This document shows positions 40,193 through 49,500 of a stretch of 64,000 nt of DNA, one piece after another; the first letter of the stretch is position 1, and every line of letters starts with the position of its first letter. A program made the position numbers and the translations under genes. The notes below the pieces were generated by a model. The model had not been told where the DNA came from. It was given only the letters and a program-made list of their open reading frames with translations, and searched no databases. This DNA comes from Actinokineospora fastidiosa (GTDB taxonomy: Bacteria > Actinomycetota > Actinomycetes > Mycobacteriales > Pseudonocardiaceae), in assembly GCF_014648415.1 (NCBI RefSeq), contig NZ_BMRB01000001.1:806001-870000 (forward strand), written 5' to 3'.

Positions 40193-40852
40193 TCAGCGCA
40201 GCAGCCGGGTCCGGCTGGTCTTGGTCCACGAGTCGAGCAGCCTGCCCTCGGCGGCGATCCGGTGTTCCGGCCCGACGACGCAGGAGTCCCCCGCCGCGTG
40301 CTCCCACGCGGTCTGGTGCGGGTCGTCGATGAACGAGAAGCCGGTGAGCAGCAGGTCGGCGTCGGGGTAGCAGGTCCTGGCGATCCAGGCGGCCATGGTG
40401 CCGGTGGTCGCCCACGCCGCCTCCGTGCGGGTGGGGATGCCCACCGCGTCCGACAGCGGCAGCGTCACCTCCCGGTTGGCGACCGGGACCAGGCCGAGGT
40501 CCGGCGGCCACCAGTCGGGCAGGGCGTCGGGCTCCCAGTGCAGCCTGCCCGGCTCCACCATGAGGTAGAGCCTGCGGCGGTAGTCCCGGAACAGCCACTT
40601 GGTCGCCCGCACCGCGCGGTTGAACACCACCACGTGGCACTCGCTGCCGACGGTCGGCGCGTCGCCCGGGTCGTCCAGCACGAAGCCGTTGACCCGGACG
40701 ACCAGGTCGCAGGCGTCGATGGCCTTGGCGCGGTCGTCGTCGGGGGGCATCGGCATGTTGCCGACCACGGCGACCGAGCGCGGGCCGGGGTGCTCGGCGT
40801 AGACGTCGATGAGGTTCCTGAGCAGGCTGGACTCGGCGGTGACGGGGACCAC
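40193..40852 (-). CDS. Sialyltransferase-like (GT29-type) glycosyltransferase, candidate nonulosonate transferase
   Basis: 219 residues. The N-terminal SVAVVGNMPMPPDD ... AIDACDLVVRVNGF (about 27-57) resembles sialylmotif L of GT29 enzymes (VVGN ... ID-D-V-R-N). A later segment TEAAWATTGTMAAW and LLLTGFSFIDD fit the sialyl/nonulosonyl-transferase fold. The GTG start at 40852 is 7 nt after TAACTT (leaderless). First gene of the operon that includes pseI. Likely transfers the CMP-activated sugar to an acceptor; the exact GT class is uncertain. Confidence 0.6.
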   Translation of the reverse strand: MVPVTAESSLLRNLIDVYAEHPGPRSVAVVGNMPMPPDDDRAKAIDACDLVVRVNGFVLDDPGDAPTVGSECHVVVFNRAVRATKWLFRDYRRRLYLMVEPGRLHWEPDALPDWWPPDLGLVPVANREVTLPLSDAVGIPTRTEAAWATTGTMAAWIARTCYPDADLLLTGFSFIDDPHQTAWEHAAGDSCVVGPEHRIAAEGRLLDSWTKTSRTRLLR

Positions 40853-40859
40853 ACGGCGG

Positions 40860-40865
40860 AAGTTA
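40860..40865 (-). promoter_or_regulatory. Leaderless-type -10 (TAACTT) of the pseI operon
   Basis: TAACTT on the minus strand, 7-nt spacer, GTG at 40852. Confidence 0.5.
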
Positions 40866-40931
40866 CTACCCCCCGTCAGATCACGAACGGGTGACACGGA
40901 CCGCGCGCACAACCGGGTGACTTCCCGCCGG

Positions 40932-40937
40932 TACGCT
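40932..40937 (+). promoter_or_regulatory. Leaderless-type -10 (TACGCT) of the wzm operon
   Basis: TACGCT, 8-nt spacer, GTG at 40946. Back-to-back with the pseI-operon promoter. Confidence 0.45.
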
Positions 40938-40945
40938 CGTATCCC

Positions 40946-41860
40946 GTGCAAGCAACCAGCGTGGTGGAGGAGCCGCCGGTGACCGTCGTCCACGCCGGAC
41001 GCAACTTCCCGGCGGCCATCTCCGACATCCGCCGCGGCTTCGGCCAGCGCGAACTGTGGGCCTATCTGGGCTGGCAGGACATCAAGCAGCGGTACCGCCG
41101 CTCGGTCATCGGCCCGCTGTGGATCACCCTGAGCATGGCCGTCACCGCGGCGGGCCTCGGCCTGCTGTACTCGCAGCTGTTCGAGACGCCGATCGGCACG
41201 TTCCTGCCGTACCTGACGGTCGGGTTCATCGTCTGGAACTTCATGCTCGGCTGCATGACCGACGGGTCGGACACGTTCATCTCGAACGAGGGCCTGATCA
41301 AGCACCTGCCCGCGCCGCTGACGGTCTACGCGCTGCGCACGGTGTGGCGGCTGACGCTGATGTTCGCCCACAACATGCTCGTGTACTTCGCCGTCCTGGC
41401 GATCTTCTTCAGCGACCTCGTCCGGGACGGCTACATCCTGTCCTCGGGGGGCGCGCTGCAGCCGGGACTGGACTGGACCATCATCACCGCCGTCCCCGCG
41501 TTTGTCCTGATCGCGGTCAACGGCACCTGGGTGGCGCTGCTGTTCGGCATCATCAGCACCCGCTACCGCGACATCCCGCAGGTCGTGAACGCGCTGACGC
41601 AGCTGCTGTTCTTCGTCACCCCGATCGTGTGGCCGGTCGACATCCTGGCGCAGAAGTTCAAGGAGACCGGCAGCTGGCAGATGCTGGTGGCCGAGCTGAA
41701 CCCGCTCTACCACTTCATCCAGATCCTGCGGGCGCCGCTCATCGGCAGCGAGCAGAGCTGGCACCACTGGGTTGTGGTCCTGGGCATCACCGTGGTGGGC
41801 TGGGCACTGGCGCTGCTGGCGATGCGCAACTACCGTGCGCGTGTTTCCTACTGGGTTTGA
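40946..41860 (+). CDS. wzm: ABC-2 type galactan exporter permease, Wzm
   Basis: 304 residues with six membrane helices. N-terminal amphipathic stretch RELWAYLGWQDIKQRYRRSVIGPLW is the hallmark of Wzm/TagG permeases; the C-terminal part has NPLYHFIQILRAPLIG. It pairs with the Wzt ATPase 15 bp downstream. In mycobacteria the equivalent pair (Rv3783/Rv3781) flanks glfT1 and exports lipid-linked galactan. A role in exporting the nonulosonate glycan from the neighbouring pse genes is possible but not shown. Confidence 0.9.
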   Translation: MQATSVVEEPPVTVVHAGRNFPAAISDIRRGFGQRELWAYLGWQDIKQRYRRSVIGPLWITLSMAVTAAGLGLLYSQLFETPIGTFLPYLTVGFIVWNFMLGCMTDGSDTFISNEGLIKHLPAPLTVYALRTVWRLTLMFAHNMLVYFAVLAIFFSDLVRDGYILSSGGALQPGLDWTIITAVPAFVLIAVNGTWVALLFGIISTRYRDIPQVVNALTQLLFFVTPIVWPVDILAQKFKETGSWQMLVAELNPLYHFIQILRAPLIGSEQSWHHWVVVLGITVVGWALALLAMRNYRARVSYWV

Positions 41861-41875
41861 GTGAGGCTTGACGAC

Positions 41876-42667
41876 ATGGTCAACATCGAGGTCGCCAACG
41901 CCTCCGTCGACTTCCCCATCTTCGACGCCAAGACTCGGTCGCTGAAGAAGGCCGTGCTCGGCAAGGTCGGCGGGAAGATCGGCACCGAGGCGCGGGTGCC
42001 CATCATCGAGGCGCTGCACGACATCAGCCTGAGCCTGAAGGAGGGCGACCGGGTCGCCCTGGTCGGGCACAACGGCGCGGGCAAGTCGACCCTGCTGCGG
42101 CTGCTGTCGGGCATCTACGAGCCCACCAAGGGCACCGCCCGCATCAACGGCAAGATCGCGCCGGTGTTCGACCTCGCCGTCGGCATGGACCCGGAGATCT
42201 CCGGCCTGGAGAACATCATGATCCGGGGCCTGTTCCTGGGCATGACGCGCAAGGAGATGGAGGACCGGGTCGAGGACATCTCCCAGTTCACCGAGCTGGG
42301 CGACTACCTCCACCTGCCGCTGCGCACCTACTCCACCGGCATGCGGGTGCGCCTGGCGCTGGGCGTGGTGACCTCCATCGACCCGGAGATCCTGCTGCTC
42401 GACGAGGGCATCGGCGCCGTCGACGCGGCGTTCATGGCCAAGGCGCGGGACCGGCTGGTCGACCTGGTCCGCCGATCCGGCATGCTGGTGTTCGCCTCGC
42501 ACTCCGACGATCTGCTGTTCGAGCTCTGCGACACCGCGATCTGGATGGACGAGGGCCGGGTGAAGATGCACGGCTCCCTGCGCGAGGTCCTCACGGCCTA
42601 CAAGGGCCGCGACCCGTTCGAGCACATGAGCACGGAGACCCTGGAAAGGCTCGGCCAGACCGGATGA
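41876..42667 (+). CDS. wzt: ABC galactan exporter ATPase, Wzt
   Basis: 263 residues from the ATG (an in-frame GTG at 41861 is an alternative). Walker A GHNGAGKST, signature YSTGMRVRLALG (the TGM form typical of polysaccharide exporters), Walker B EILLLDEGIGAVD, switch His in ASHSDD. No C-terminal carbohydrate-binding domain, as in Rv3781. Energises export of the galactan or linked polymer with Wzm. The glfT1 start overlaps its stop by ATGA. Confidence 0.93.
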   Translation: MVNIEVANASVDFPIFDAKTRSLKKAVLGKVGGKIGTEARVPIIEALHDISLSLKEGDRVALVGHNGAGKSTLLRLLSGIYEPTKGTARINGKIAPVFDLAVGMDPEISGLENIMIRGLFLGMTRKEMEDRVEDISQFTELGDYLHLPLRTYSTGMRVRLALGVVTSIDPEILLLDEGIGAVDAAFMAKARDRLVDLVRRSGMLVFASHSDDLLFELCDTAIWMDEGRVKMHGSLREVLTAYKGRDPFEHMSTETLERLGQTG

Positions 42668-43569
42668 ACAGCGACGCGCAGCTCCCCGCAGGTTCGGTCG
42701 TGGCCGTCGTGGTCACCAGGCACCGCCGGGCGCTGCTCGCCGACTCCCTGAAGATGGTGGCCGCCCAGACCCGTCCGCCGGACCACCTGATCGTGGTCGA
42801 CAACGGCCCGGACGACCCGGCGCGCGACATCGTGGAGAGCTGCGGGGTCCCGGCCACCTACCTCCCCTCGCACCGCAACCTCGGCGGCGCGGGCGGCTTC
42901 GCCCTGGGCATGCTGCACGCGCTCGCCATGGGCGCGGAGTGGGTGTGGCTGGCCGACGACGACGGCCGCCCGGCCGACGAGAACGTCCTGTCGGTGCTGC
43001 TGGAGGTGGCCGAGCGCCGCGGCCTTGCCGCGGTGTCGCCGGTGGTCACCAACATCGACACCCCCGACCGGCTGGCCTTCCCGCTGCGCCGGGGGCTGAC
43101 CTGGAAGCGCACGACCAGCGAGCTGGGCGCGGACTTCCTGCCGGGCATCGCCTCGCTGTTCAACGGCGCGCTGTTCCGGGCATCGACGCTGGACGTGGTG
43201 GGCGTGCCGGACTACCGGCTGTTCTTCCGCGGGGACGAGGTGGAGATCCACCGGCGGCTGGTGCGCTCGGGGCTGCCGTTCGGCACCTGCCTGCGGGTGG
43301 CCTACCTGCACCCGGACGGGTCGGACGAGTTCAAGCCGATGCTGTTCGGCAAGCTGCACGCCCAGGACCCGGAGAACGAGGTCAAGCGGTACTACACCTA
43401 CCGCAACCGCGGGTACCTGATGGCGCAGCCGGGCATGCGGCGGATCGGGCTGCTGGAGGTCGTCCGCTTCGGCCTGTACTTCATCGGCACCAAGCGCGAC
43501 CCGAAGGCGTTCCTCGACTGGCTGAAGCTGGTGCGCAGGGGGCGGCGGGAGCAGTTCTTCCGGATCTGA
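42664..43569 (+). CDS. glfT1: Galactofuranosyltransferase GlfT1
   Basis: 301 residues, GT2 fold. AVVVTRHRRALLADSL, DHLIVVDNGPDD, the donor-binding NLGGAGGFALGML, and metal-binding WLADDDGRP (DDD) match Rv3782. The C-terminus carries YYTYRNRGYLM and a basic tail. It adds the first two galactofuranose units to the rhamnosyl linker of arabinogalactan. ATGA overlap with wzt, so exporter and initiating transferase are made together. Confidence 0.92.
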   Translation: MNSDAQLPAGSVVAVVVTRHRRALLADSLKMVAAQTRPPDHLIVVDNGPDDPARDIVESCGVPATYLPSHRNLGGAGGFALGMLHALAMGAEWVWLADDDGRPADENVLSVLLEVAERRGLAAVSPVVTNIDTPDRLAFPLRRGLTWKRTTSELGADFLPGIASLFNGALFRASTLDVVGVPDYRLFFRGDEVEIHRRLVRSGLPFGTCLRVAYLHPDGSDEFKPMLFGKLHAQDPENEVKRYYTYRNRGYLMAQPGMRRIGLLEVVRFGLYFIGTKRDPKAFLDWLKLVRRGRREQFFRI

Positions 43570-43646
43570 GGTTTTCCGCCCGCGGCGAATCCGCTTCCGG
43601 CGAACCCCGCTTGCCCCGGACGCGCGCACGTGGTCGAGTCGGGATC

Positions 43647-43907
43647 ATGAGCAACCACGCGCTGATCCTGCACCTGACCGGCCGCCCCGAGCCGCTGGTG
43701 TTCGCCCTGTCCGACAAGTCCGCCAAGAGCCTGATGACCCGTCTGCCCGTGCTGATGGGCTCCGCCGGGGTGGACAGTCCCGAGCTGGCCGACGGCAGCA
43801 CGGTCGCGATCAACTTCGGCCTGGTGGCCACGGCCCACATCGAGGAGCTGCCCCTCAACCAGCAGGCCTACGGCAGCCCGAAGCGCGGCACGGGCTTCGG
43901 CGGCTAG
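43647..43907 (+). CDS. Hypothetical protein, 86 residues
   Basis: No recognised domain. The N-terminal half is beta/alpha-like (NHALILHLTGRPEPLVFALSD), the C-terminus is Gly/Lys rich (GSPKRGTGFGG). Reading-frame composition is normal for the region. It lies 77 bp after glfT1 and ends 7 bp from the convergent gtrA-type gene. Only a weak GGGA ribosome site precedes the ATG. Confidence 0.5.
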   Translation: MSNHALILHLTGRPEPLVFALSDKSAKSLMTRLPVLMGSAGVDSPELADGSTVAINFGLVATAHIEELPLNQQAYGSPKRGTGFGG

Positions 43908-43914
43908 CGCCCGG

Positions 43915-44331
43915 TCAGGCCCTGAAGACGACGGTCCGCAGGAGCACGAAGTTGATGGCCGTGGCCAGGCCCTGGGCGATCGCCCAGGCCACGGCGTACT
44001 CCAGGCCGAAGTCGGGCAGCAGGGTGAGCATCAGCGCGTTCGCGCCGACGTTGACGAAGAACGTCGTCGTGTAGAGCAGGGCGAAGCCGCCGACCTGGGT
44101 CGCCGCGCCGGTGCGGGCGTCGGTGAAGGTGAAGCGGCGGTTGAGGAAGTACGCCGTGGTGGTGCCCGCGATGAAGCTGAGCGCCTTCGCCGCGTGCACC
44201 CACAGGCCGGTCTGCAGCAGCAGCCAGTACGCGCCGAAGTCCACCAGCGCGCAGAAGCCGCCGACCAGGACGAAGCGCACGAGCTGCTGGACGAGCCCCG
44301 GCCGGGTGCTGACCTCCGCCACTGTCGCCAT
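43915..44331 (-). CDS. gtrA: GtrA-family membrane protein
   Basis: 138 residues with four membrane helices. RFVLVGGFCALVDFGAYWLLLQ (about 15-36) and FLNRRFTF after helix 2 are the GtrA/DPMS_TM signature. In M. tuberculosis Rv3789 (same family) adjoins dprE1 and has been linked to decaprenyl-phosphoryl-arabinose handling or anchoring. The ATG at 44331 sits close to GAGGAGGGG; the GTG at 44322 is a possible alternative with better spacing. Divergent from dprE1. Confidence 0.88.
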   Translation of the reverse strand: MATVAEVSTRPGLVQQLVRFVLVGGFCALVDFGAYWLLLQTGLWVHAAKALSFIAGTTTAYFLNRRFTFTDARTGAATQVGGFALLYTTTFFVNVGANALMLTLLPDFGLEYAVAWAIAQGLATAINFVLLRTVVFRA

Positions 44332-44351
44332 CCCCTCCTCGACGCGCTCCA

Positions 44352-44357
44352 AGTCTA
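44352..44357 (-). promoter_or_regulatory. Candidate -10 (TAGACT) of gtrA
   Basis: TAGACT on the minus strand about 20 nt before the gtrA ATG, in the 54-bp gap shared with dprE1. Confidence 0.4.
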
Positions 44358-44372
44358 GGCGGGCCGCTTGGC

Positions 44373-44378
44373 TACCCT
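44373..44378 (+). promoter_or_regulatory. Leaderless-type -10 (TACCCT) of dprE1
   Basis: TACCCT, 7-nt spacer, GTG at 44386; no ribosome site. Confidence 0.55.
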
Positions 44379-44385
44379 TGGAGCG

Positions 44386-45744
44386 GTGGACAGCTTCGAG
44401 ACCCGCACGCTGACCGGCTGGGGGCGCACGGCGCCCTCCTCGGCGCTGGTCGCCGCGCCGCGCACCGCGGAGGACGTGATCGCCGCCGTGGCGCGCGCTG
44501 ACGGGCGCGGCGTGATCGCCCGCGGCCTCGGCCGCTCCTACGGCGACCCGGCGCAGAACGCGGGCGGGCTGGTCCTGGACATGACCGGGCTGCGCCGCAT
44601 CCACTCCATCGACGCCGACAGCGGCCTCGCGGTGGTGGACGCGGGCGTCGACCTCGACCGGCTGATGCGCGCCGCGCTGCCGTTCGGGCTGTGGGTGCCC
44701 GTGCTGCCCGGCACCCGGCAGGTCACCGTCGGCGGGGCGATCGGCTGCGACATCCACGGCAAGAACCACCACTCCGCGGGCAGCTTCGGCAACCACGTGC
44801 TGTCGATGGACCTGCTGACCGCCGACGGGCAGGTGCGCACGATCACCCCGGAGAACGACCCGGAGCTGTTCTGGGCCACCGTCGGCGGGATGGGCCTGAC
44901 CGGCGTCATCCTGCGGGCCACGCTGCGGCTCAAGCACGTGGAGAGCGCGTACTTCGTCGTCGACACCGACCGGACGTCCGATTTGGACGAGACGCTGGCG
45001 CTGTTCTCCGACGGGTCCGACGCCGACTACGACTACTCGATGGCCTGGTTCGACTCCATCTCCACCGACGGCCGCCTCGGCCGCGCGGTGTTCTCCAGGG
45101 GCTCTCTGGCCACTGTGGACCAGCTGCCGGTGAAGAAGCGGCGCGACCCGCTGCGCTTCGACGCGCCGCAGCTGCTCACCCTGCCGGACGTGTTCCCCAA
45201 CGGCCTGGCCAACAGGCTGACCTTCCGCGCGCTCGGCGAGGCCTGGTACCGCAAGGCGCCGAGGCGGGGGCGCGGGCAGATCCAGAACCTGACGGCTTTC
45301 TACCACCCGCTCGACCTCTTCGGGGAGTGGAACCGGGCCTACGGGACCAACGGGTTCCTGCAGTACCAGTTCATCATCCCGTTCGACGAGGACGTCGCGC
45401 TGCGCCACATCGTCCGGCGCATCGCCGAGTCCGGGCACGTGTCGTTCCTCAACGTGCTCAAGCGGATGGGCGAGGCCAACCCCGCGCCGCTGTCGTTCCC
45501 GCGTCCCGGGTGGACGATCACCGTCGACTTCCCGATCCGGGCGGGGCTGCGCGAGTTCTGCGACGAGCTCGACGAGCTGGTGCTGGCCGTCGGCGGGCGG
45601 CTGTACCTGGCCAAGGAGTCGCGCACCGCGCCGGAGACCTTCCACCGCATGTACCCGCGGCTCGACGAGTGGCGCAAGGTCCGCGCCTCGGTCGACCCGG
45701 ACGGGCTGTTCACCTCCGACCAATCGCGAAGGCTGGGACTTTGA
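44386..45744 (+). CDS. dprE1: Decaprenylphosphoryl-ribose 2'-oxidase, DprE1
   Basis: 452 residues from the leaderless GTG. FAD-binding domain with [15 protein letters not shown] and [15 protein letters not shown] (His124 matches Mtb His132); substrate domain with [10 protein letters not shown] and YLAKESRT (Lys410 matches Mtb Lys418). It oxidises decaprenylphosphoryl-ribose to the 2-keto form, which DprE2 reduces to the arabinose donor. Mtb Cys387, the covalent target of benzothiazinones, corresponds to Thr379 here (codon 45520-45522). All other hallmark residues are kept. Confidence 0.95.
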   Translation: MDSFETRTLTGWGRTAPSSALVAAPRTAEDVIAAVARADGRGVIARGLGRSYGDPAQNAGGLVLDMTGLRRIHSIDADSGLAVVDAGVDLDRLMRAALPFGLWVPVLPGTRQVTVGGAIGCDIHGKNHHSAGSFGNHVLSMDLLTADGQVRTITPENDPELFWATVGGMGLTGVILRATLRLKHVESAYFVVDTDRTSDLDETLALFSDGSDADYDYSMAWFDSISTDGRLGRAVFSRGSLATVDQLPVKKRRDPLRFDAPQLLTLPDVFPNGLANRLTFRALGEAWYRKAPRRGRGQIQNLTAFYHPLDLFGEWNRAYGTNGFLQYQFIIPFDEDVALRHIVRRIAESGHVSFLNVLKRMGEANPAPLSFPRPGWTITVDFPIRAGLREFCDELDELVLAVGGRLYLAKESRTAPETFHRMYPRLDEWRKVRASVDPDGLFTSDQSRRLGL

Positions 45745-46496
45745 TCAACGCAGTGGGCACCCCGCAGTCGATGCTGCTGCTCGGCGGCACCTCCGAGATC
45801 GGTTTGGCCATCGCCGAGCACTACCTCGCCCAGGCCCCCATCACCGTCGTGCTGGCCGCCCGCCCGTCGCCTCGGCTGGACGAGGCAGCCGAGCGGCTGC
45901 GCGGCCTCGGCGCGACGGTGCGCACCGTCGCCTTCGACGCGCTGGACACCGACTCGCACCCGAAGGTCGTCGACGAGGCGTTCGCCGACGGCGACATCGA
46001 CCTCACCGTGGTCGCCTTCGGCCTGCTCGGCGACGCGGAGAAGGCCTGGCAGGACCACGCGACCGGGGTCGAGCTGGCCAAGGTGAACTACACCGCCCCG
46101 GTGTCGGTGGGCATCGCGCTGGCCGAGCGGCTGCGCAAGCAGGGCCACGGGGCGATCGTGGCGCTCTCCTCGGTCGCGGGCGAGCGGGTCCGCCGGTCCA
46201 ACTTCGTCTACGGCTCCACCAAGGCGGGCTTCGACGGCTTCTTCCTCGGCCTCGGCGAGGCGCTGCGCCCGCACGGCGTCACCGTGACCGTGGTCCGCCC
46301 GGGGTTCGTGCACTCGAAGATGACCACCGGCCTCAAGCCCGCCCCGATGGCCACGACGCCCGCCAAGGTCGCCGAGGTCGTCGCCGCCGCCGTGCGCGGG
46401 CGCAAGGAGCTGGTGTGGGCCCCGGCCCCGTGGCGGTTCGTCATGTCCGCGCTGCGCCACGTGCCCCGGCCGATCTTCCGCAAGCTCCCGATCTGA
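45741..46496 (+). CDS. dprE2: Decaprenylphosphoryl-2-keto-ribose reductase, DprE2
   Basis: 251 residues. SDR with [17 protein letters not shown] (NAD loop), [51 protein letters not shown] (catalytic Ser/Tyr/Lys) and [14 protein letters not shown], matching Rv3791 throughout. TTG start at 45741 chosen because it overlaps the dprE1 stop (TTGA) and aligns with the Mtb N-terminus; GTG at 45753 is an alternative. Completes epimerisation with DprE1. In mycobacteria aftA and the emb genes follow; here a regulator gene does. Confidence 0.94.
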   Translation: MINAVGTPQSMLLLGGTSEIGLAIAEHYLAQAPITVVLAARPSPRLDEAAERLRGLGATVRTVAFDALDTDSHPKVVDEAFADGDIDLTVVAFGLLGDAEKAWQDHATGVELAKVNYTAPVSVGIALAERLRKQGHGAIVALSSVAGERVRRSNFVYGSTKAGFDGFFLGLGEALRPHGVTVTVVRPGFVHSKMTTGLKPAPMATTPAKVAEVVAAAVRGRKELVWAPAPWRFVMSALRHVPRPIFRKLPI

Positions 46497-46528
46497 CCCC
46501 GAAGGCCCGAATCGGGTCGTGGTGACCT

Positions 46529-46578
46529 GCGGCGATCGCCGCGAGTGAGCCGTCGGTGACCCTTTGGTGTGACAGAAT
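46529..46578 (+). promoter_or_regulatory. SARP gene promoter region: 14-bp palindrome and 11-bp-spaced repeats
   Basis: Perfect palindrome GCGGCGATCGCCGC (46529-46542). Heptads TCGGTGA (46553-46559) and TTGGTGT (46564-46570) are 11 bp apart, the spacing of SARP binding repeats. A -10-like CAGAAT (46573-46578) is 7 nt before the GTG at 46586. Autoregulation is a possibility. Confidence 0.4.
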
Positions 46579-46585
46579 CGGGGTC

Positions 46586-49500
46586 GTGCGGATCCTGGTG
46601 CTGGGACCGGTGGCCGTCCTCGGCGACGGCGCCGAGGTGAACCTCGGGGGTCCCAAGCCCAAGGCGCTGCTGGTCGCGCTGCTGCAGCAGGCGGGCCGGG
46701 TGGTGGCCGTCGAGCGGCTCGTCGACCTGATCTGGGACGAGTCGCCGCCGCAGTCGGCCACCGCGCTCGTGCACACCTACATCTCGCTGCTCCGCCGCGG
46801 CCTGGCGGCGGCCGGGCGCAAGGACGCCCTGGCCACCCGCTCGCCGGGCTACCTGCTGCGGGTCGAGCCCGACGAGGTGGACCTCAGCGGGTTCGAGCGG
46901 CTGCTGGCCTCGGCCCGGGAGGCGGAGCGGTCCGGGGACGCCGCGGGCGCGGCGCTGCGCTACGGGCAGGCCATCGACCTGTGGCGGGGGCCCGCGTTCG
47001 GCGGGGTCGACGCCGGGTTCGCCGCGGACTGGCGGGACGCGCTCGGGGAAGACCGGCTCAGCGCCGAGGACGGGCTGGCGCGGTGCCTGCTGGACCTGGG
47101 CCGGACCGAGGAGGCCGCCGCGCGGCTGCAGCGGACGGTGGCCGCGCACCCGCTCCGCGAGGACACCCGGGCGCTGCTGATGCGCGCCCTGCACGAGGCG
47201 GGCAGGCAGGCCGACGCGCTGGAGGTGTACCGGGCCGGGCGGCGGCTGCTGCTCGACGAGCTGGGGATCGAGCCCGGTGAGCGGCTGCGCGCCCTGCACG
47301 CGGCCATCCTGGACGGCACGCTCGCCGCGCCCGCCCCCACGGCTCCCGCGCGTTCCGCCGTGCCGCGCGCGCTGCCGCCGGACATCGGGGACTTCACCGG
47401 GCGCGCCGACGCGCTGGCGCGGCTGCTCGCCATCGGCGGGTCCCGGGAGGGCGACCGCACGGCCACCCCGACCGTGGTGGTGTCCGGGTTCGGCGGGGCG
47501 GGCAAGTCGGCGCTGGCCGTGCACGCCGCGCACCTGCTGCGCCCCGCCTACCCCGACGGGCAGCTGTTCGCCGACCTGCGCGGGGCCGACCGCGACCTCG
47601 ACGCCTTCGAGGTGCTGGGCCGGTTCCTGACCGCGCTGGGCGTCGAGGAGCTGCCCGAGTCGCTGGACGAGCGGGTCGAGCGCTACCGCCAGCGGGTCGC
47701 CGGTCGGCGGCTGATCGTGCTGCTGGACAACGCCCGCGGCGAGCACCAGGTCCGCGCGCTGCTGCCGGGCGCGCCGGAGTGCCTGGTGCTGATCACCAGC
47801 CGCTCGCGGCTGGCCGGGCTGGCGGGCACCGAGTCGATCGAGCTGGACTTCCTCGACCAGGACAGCGCCGTGGAGATGCTGGGCAAGATGATCGGCGCCG
47901 ACCGGGTGGCCGCCCAGCCGGACGCCGCCGCCCGCATCGCCGAGCTGTGCGGCGGGGTGCCGCTGGCCATCCGGGCGGCCGGGGCCAAGCTGCGCGCGCG
48001 GCCGCACTGGCCGCTGCGGTCCCTGGCCGAGCGGCTCTCCGACGAGCGGCGCAGGCTCGACGAGCTGGCCGTCGGCGACCTGGCGATCCGGTCGAGCCTG
48101 GCGCTGAACTACGCCGACCTCGACGCCGTGCAGCGGCGGGCGTTCCACCTGCTGTGCCTGCTCGACCTGCCCGACTTCGGCTGGTGGGTGGCCGCGCCGC
48201 TGCTCGACGTCGCGCCTGCCGACGCCGAGGACGTGGTGGAGCGCTTGGTCGACCTGCGGCTGCTGGACGTCGCGGGCGTGGACAGCGTCGGCCGGGTCCG
48301 CTACCGCTTCCACGACCTGGTCCAGCTCTACGGCGCCGAGCAGGCGGCCCAGGAGCCGCCCGAGGTGGTGGCCGCGGCCCTGACCAGGACCCTGGGCACC
48401 TGGATGGCGCTGGTGGAGGCCGGGTCGCGGCGGCTGCCCCGGATGACGCTCGGCCTGCGGCCGCTGGTCACCGCCGAGGTCGACGTCGACCCCCGGCTGC
48501 TCGCCGAGGCCGAGGAGAACCCGGTCGAGTGGCTCAAGTCGGAGACCGGCGCGGTCGTGCGGGCCGTGGAGCGCGCCCACGAGCTGGGCATCGACGGCGT
48601 GACGACGCTGCTGATCACCTCGCTGCTGTCCTCGCCGTTCGCCGTGCGCAACGAGTTCGACGGCTGGCAGCGCACCCACGAGGTCGCGCTCGCCGCCGCC
48701 AGGGCGGGCGGCGACCGGCGGGCCGAGGCGATGGTGCTGGCGGGCCTGGGCCAGCTGCACTACGAGAAGGACGACTTCGCCGCTGCCGAGGCGCACTTCC
48801 GGATGGCGCACGAGCAGGCGGTGGCCGTCGCCGACGACCCGATCCGGGCGATCGCCCTCATCGGGCTCGGGACCGTGGCCCGCGACGTCGGCGAGTTCGC
48901 CCGCGCGGCCGCCGACCTGACCGCGGCGGCCGCGATCGGGGACGACTGCGTCGTGGCCGCCGCCCGCTACGGCCTGGGCGCGATCGAGCGCGACCACGGG
49001 GACATGGCCGCGGCCTTCGCGCACTTCGCCGCCTCGATCGAGCGGTACCGCTCCCTCGCGGACCGGCGCGGCGAGGCGCTGGCGCTGCGCGGGCTCAGCC
49101 TGTGCCACCGGGCGCTCGACGAGTACGAGCCCGCGGCGCGGCTGAGCGCGGACGCGGCGTCGATCCTGCTGGCCTCCGGCGACGACCTCGGCGCCACCTA
49201 CGCCCACCAGTCCTGGGCCAAGGCGAGCCTGCGGCTCGGCGTCGTCGACGGCGTGGCCGAGGCGCTGGCGGGCTGCCTGGAGGTCTGCACCCGCAGGCGC
49301 GACCGCTTCGGCGCCGCGCTGATGACCCGGACGCTGGGCGAGTACCACCTGGCGACCGGCGACCAGGGGTTCGCCCGCGAGCTGCTGGCCGAGGCCCTGG
49401 ACCGCTGGTCCGAGCTGGACCTGGCCCTCTGGCAGGCCCGGACGCTGCGCGACCTCGCTGCCGCCGACCCGGACAACGCGGACAAGCACTGGCTGCGGGC

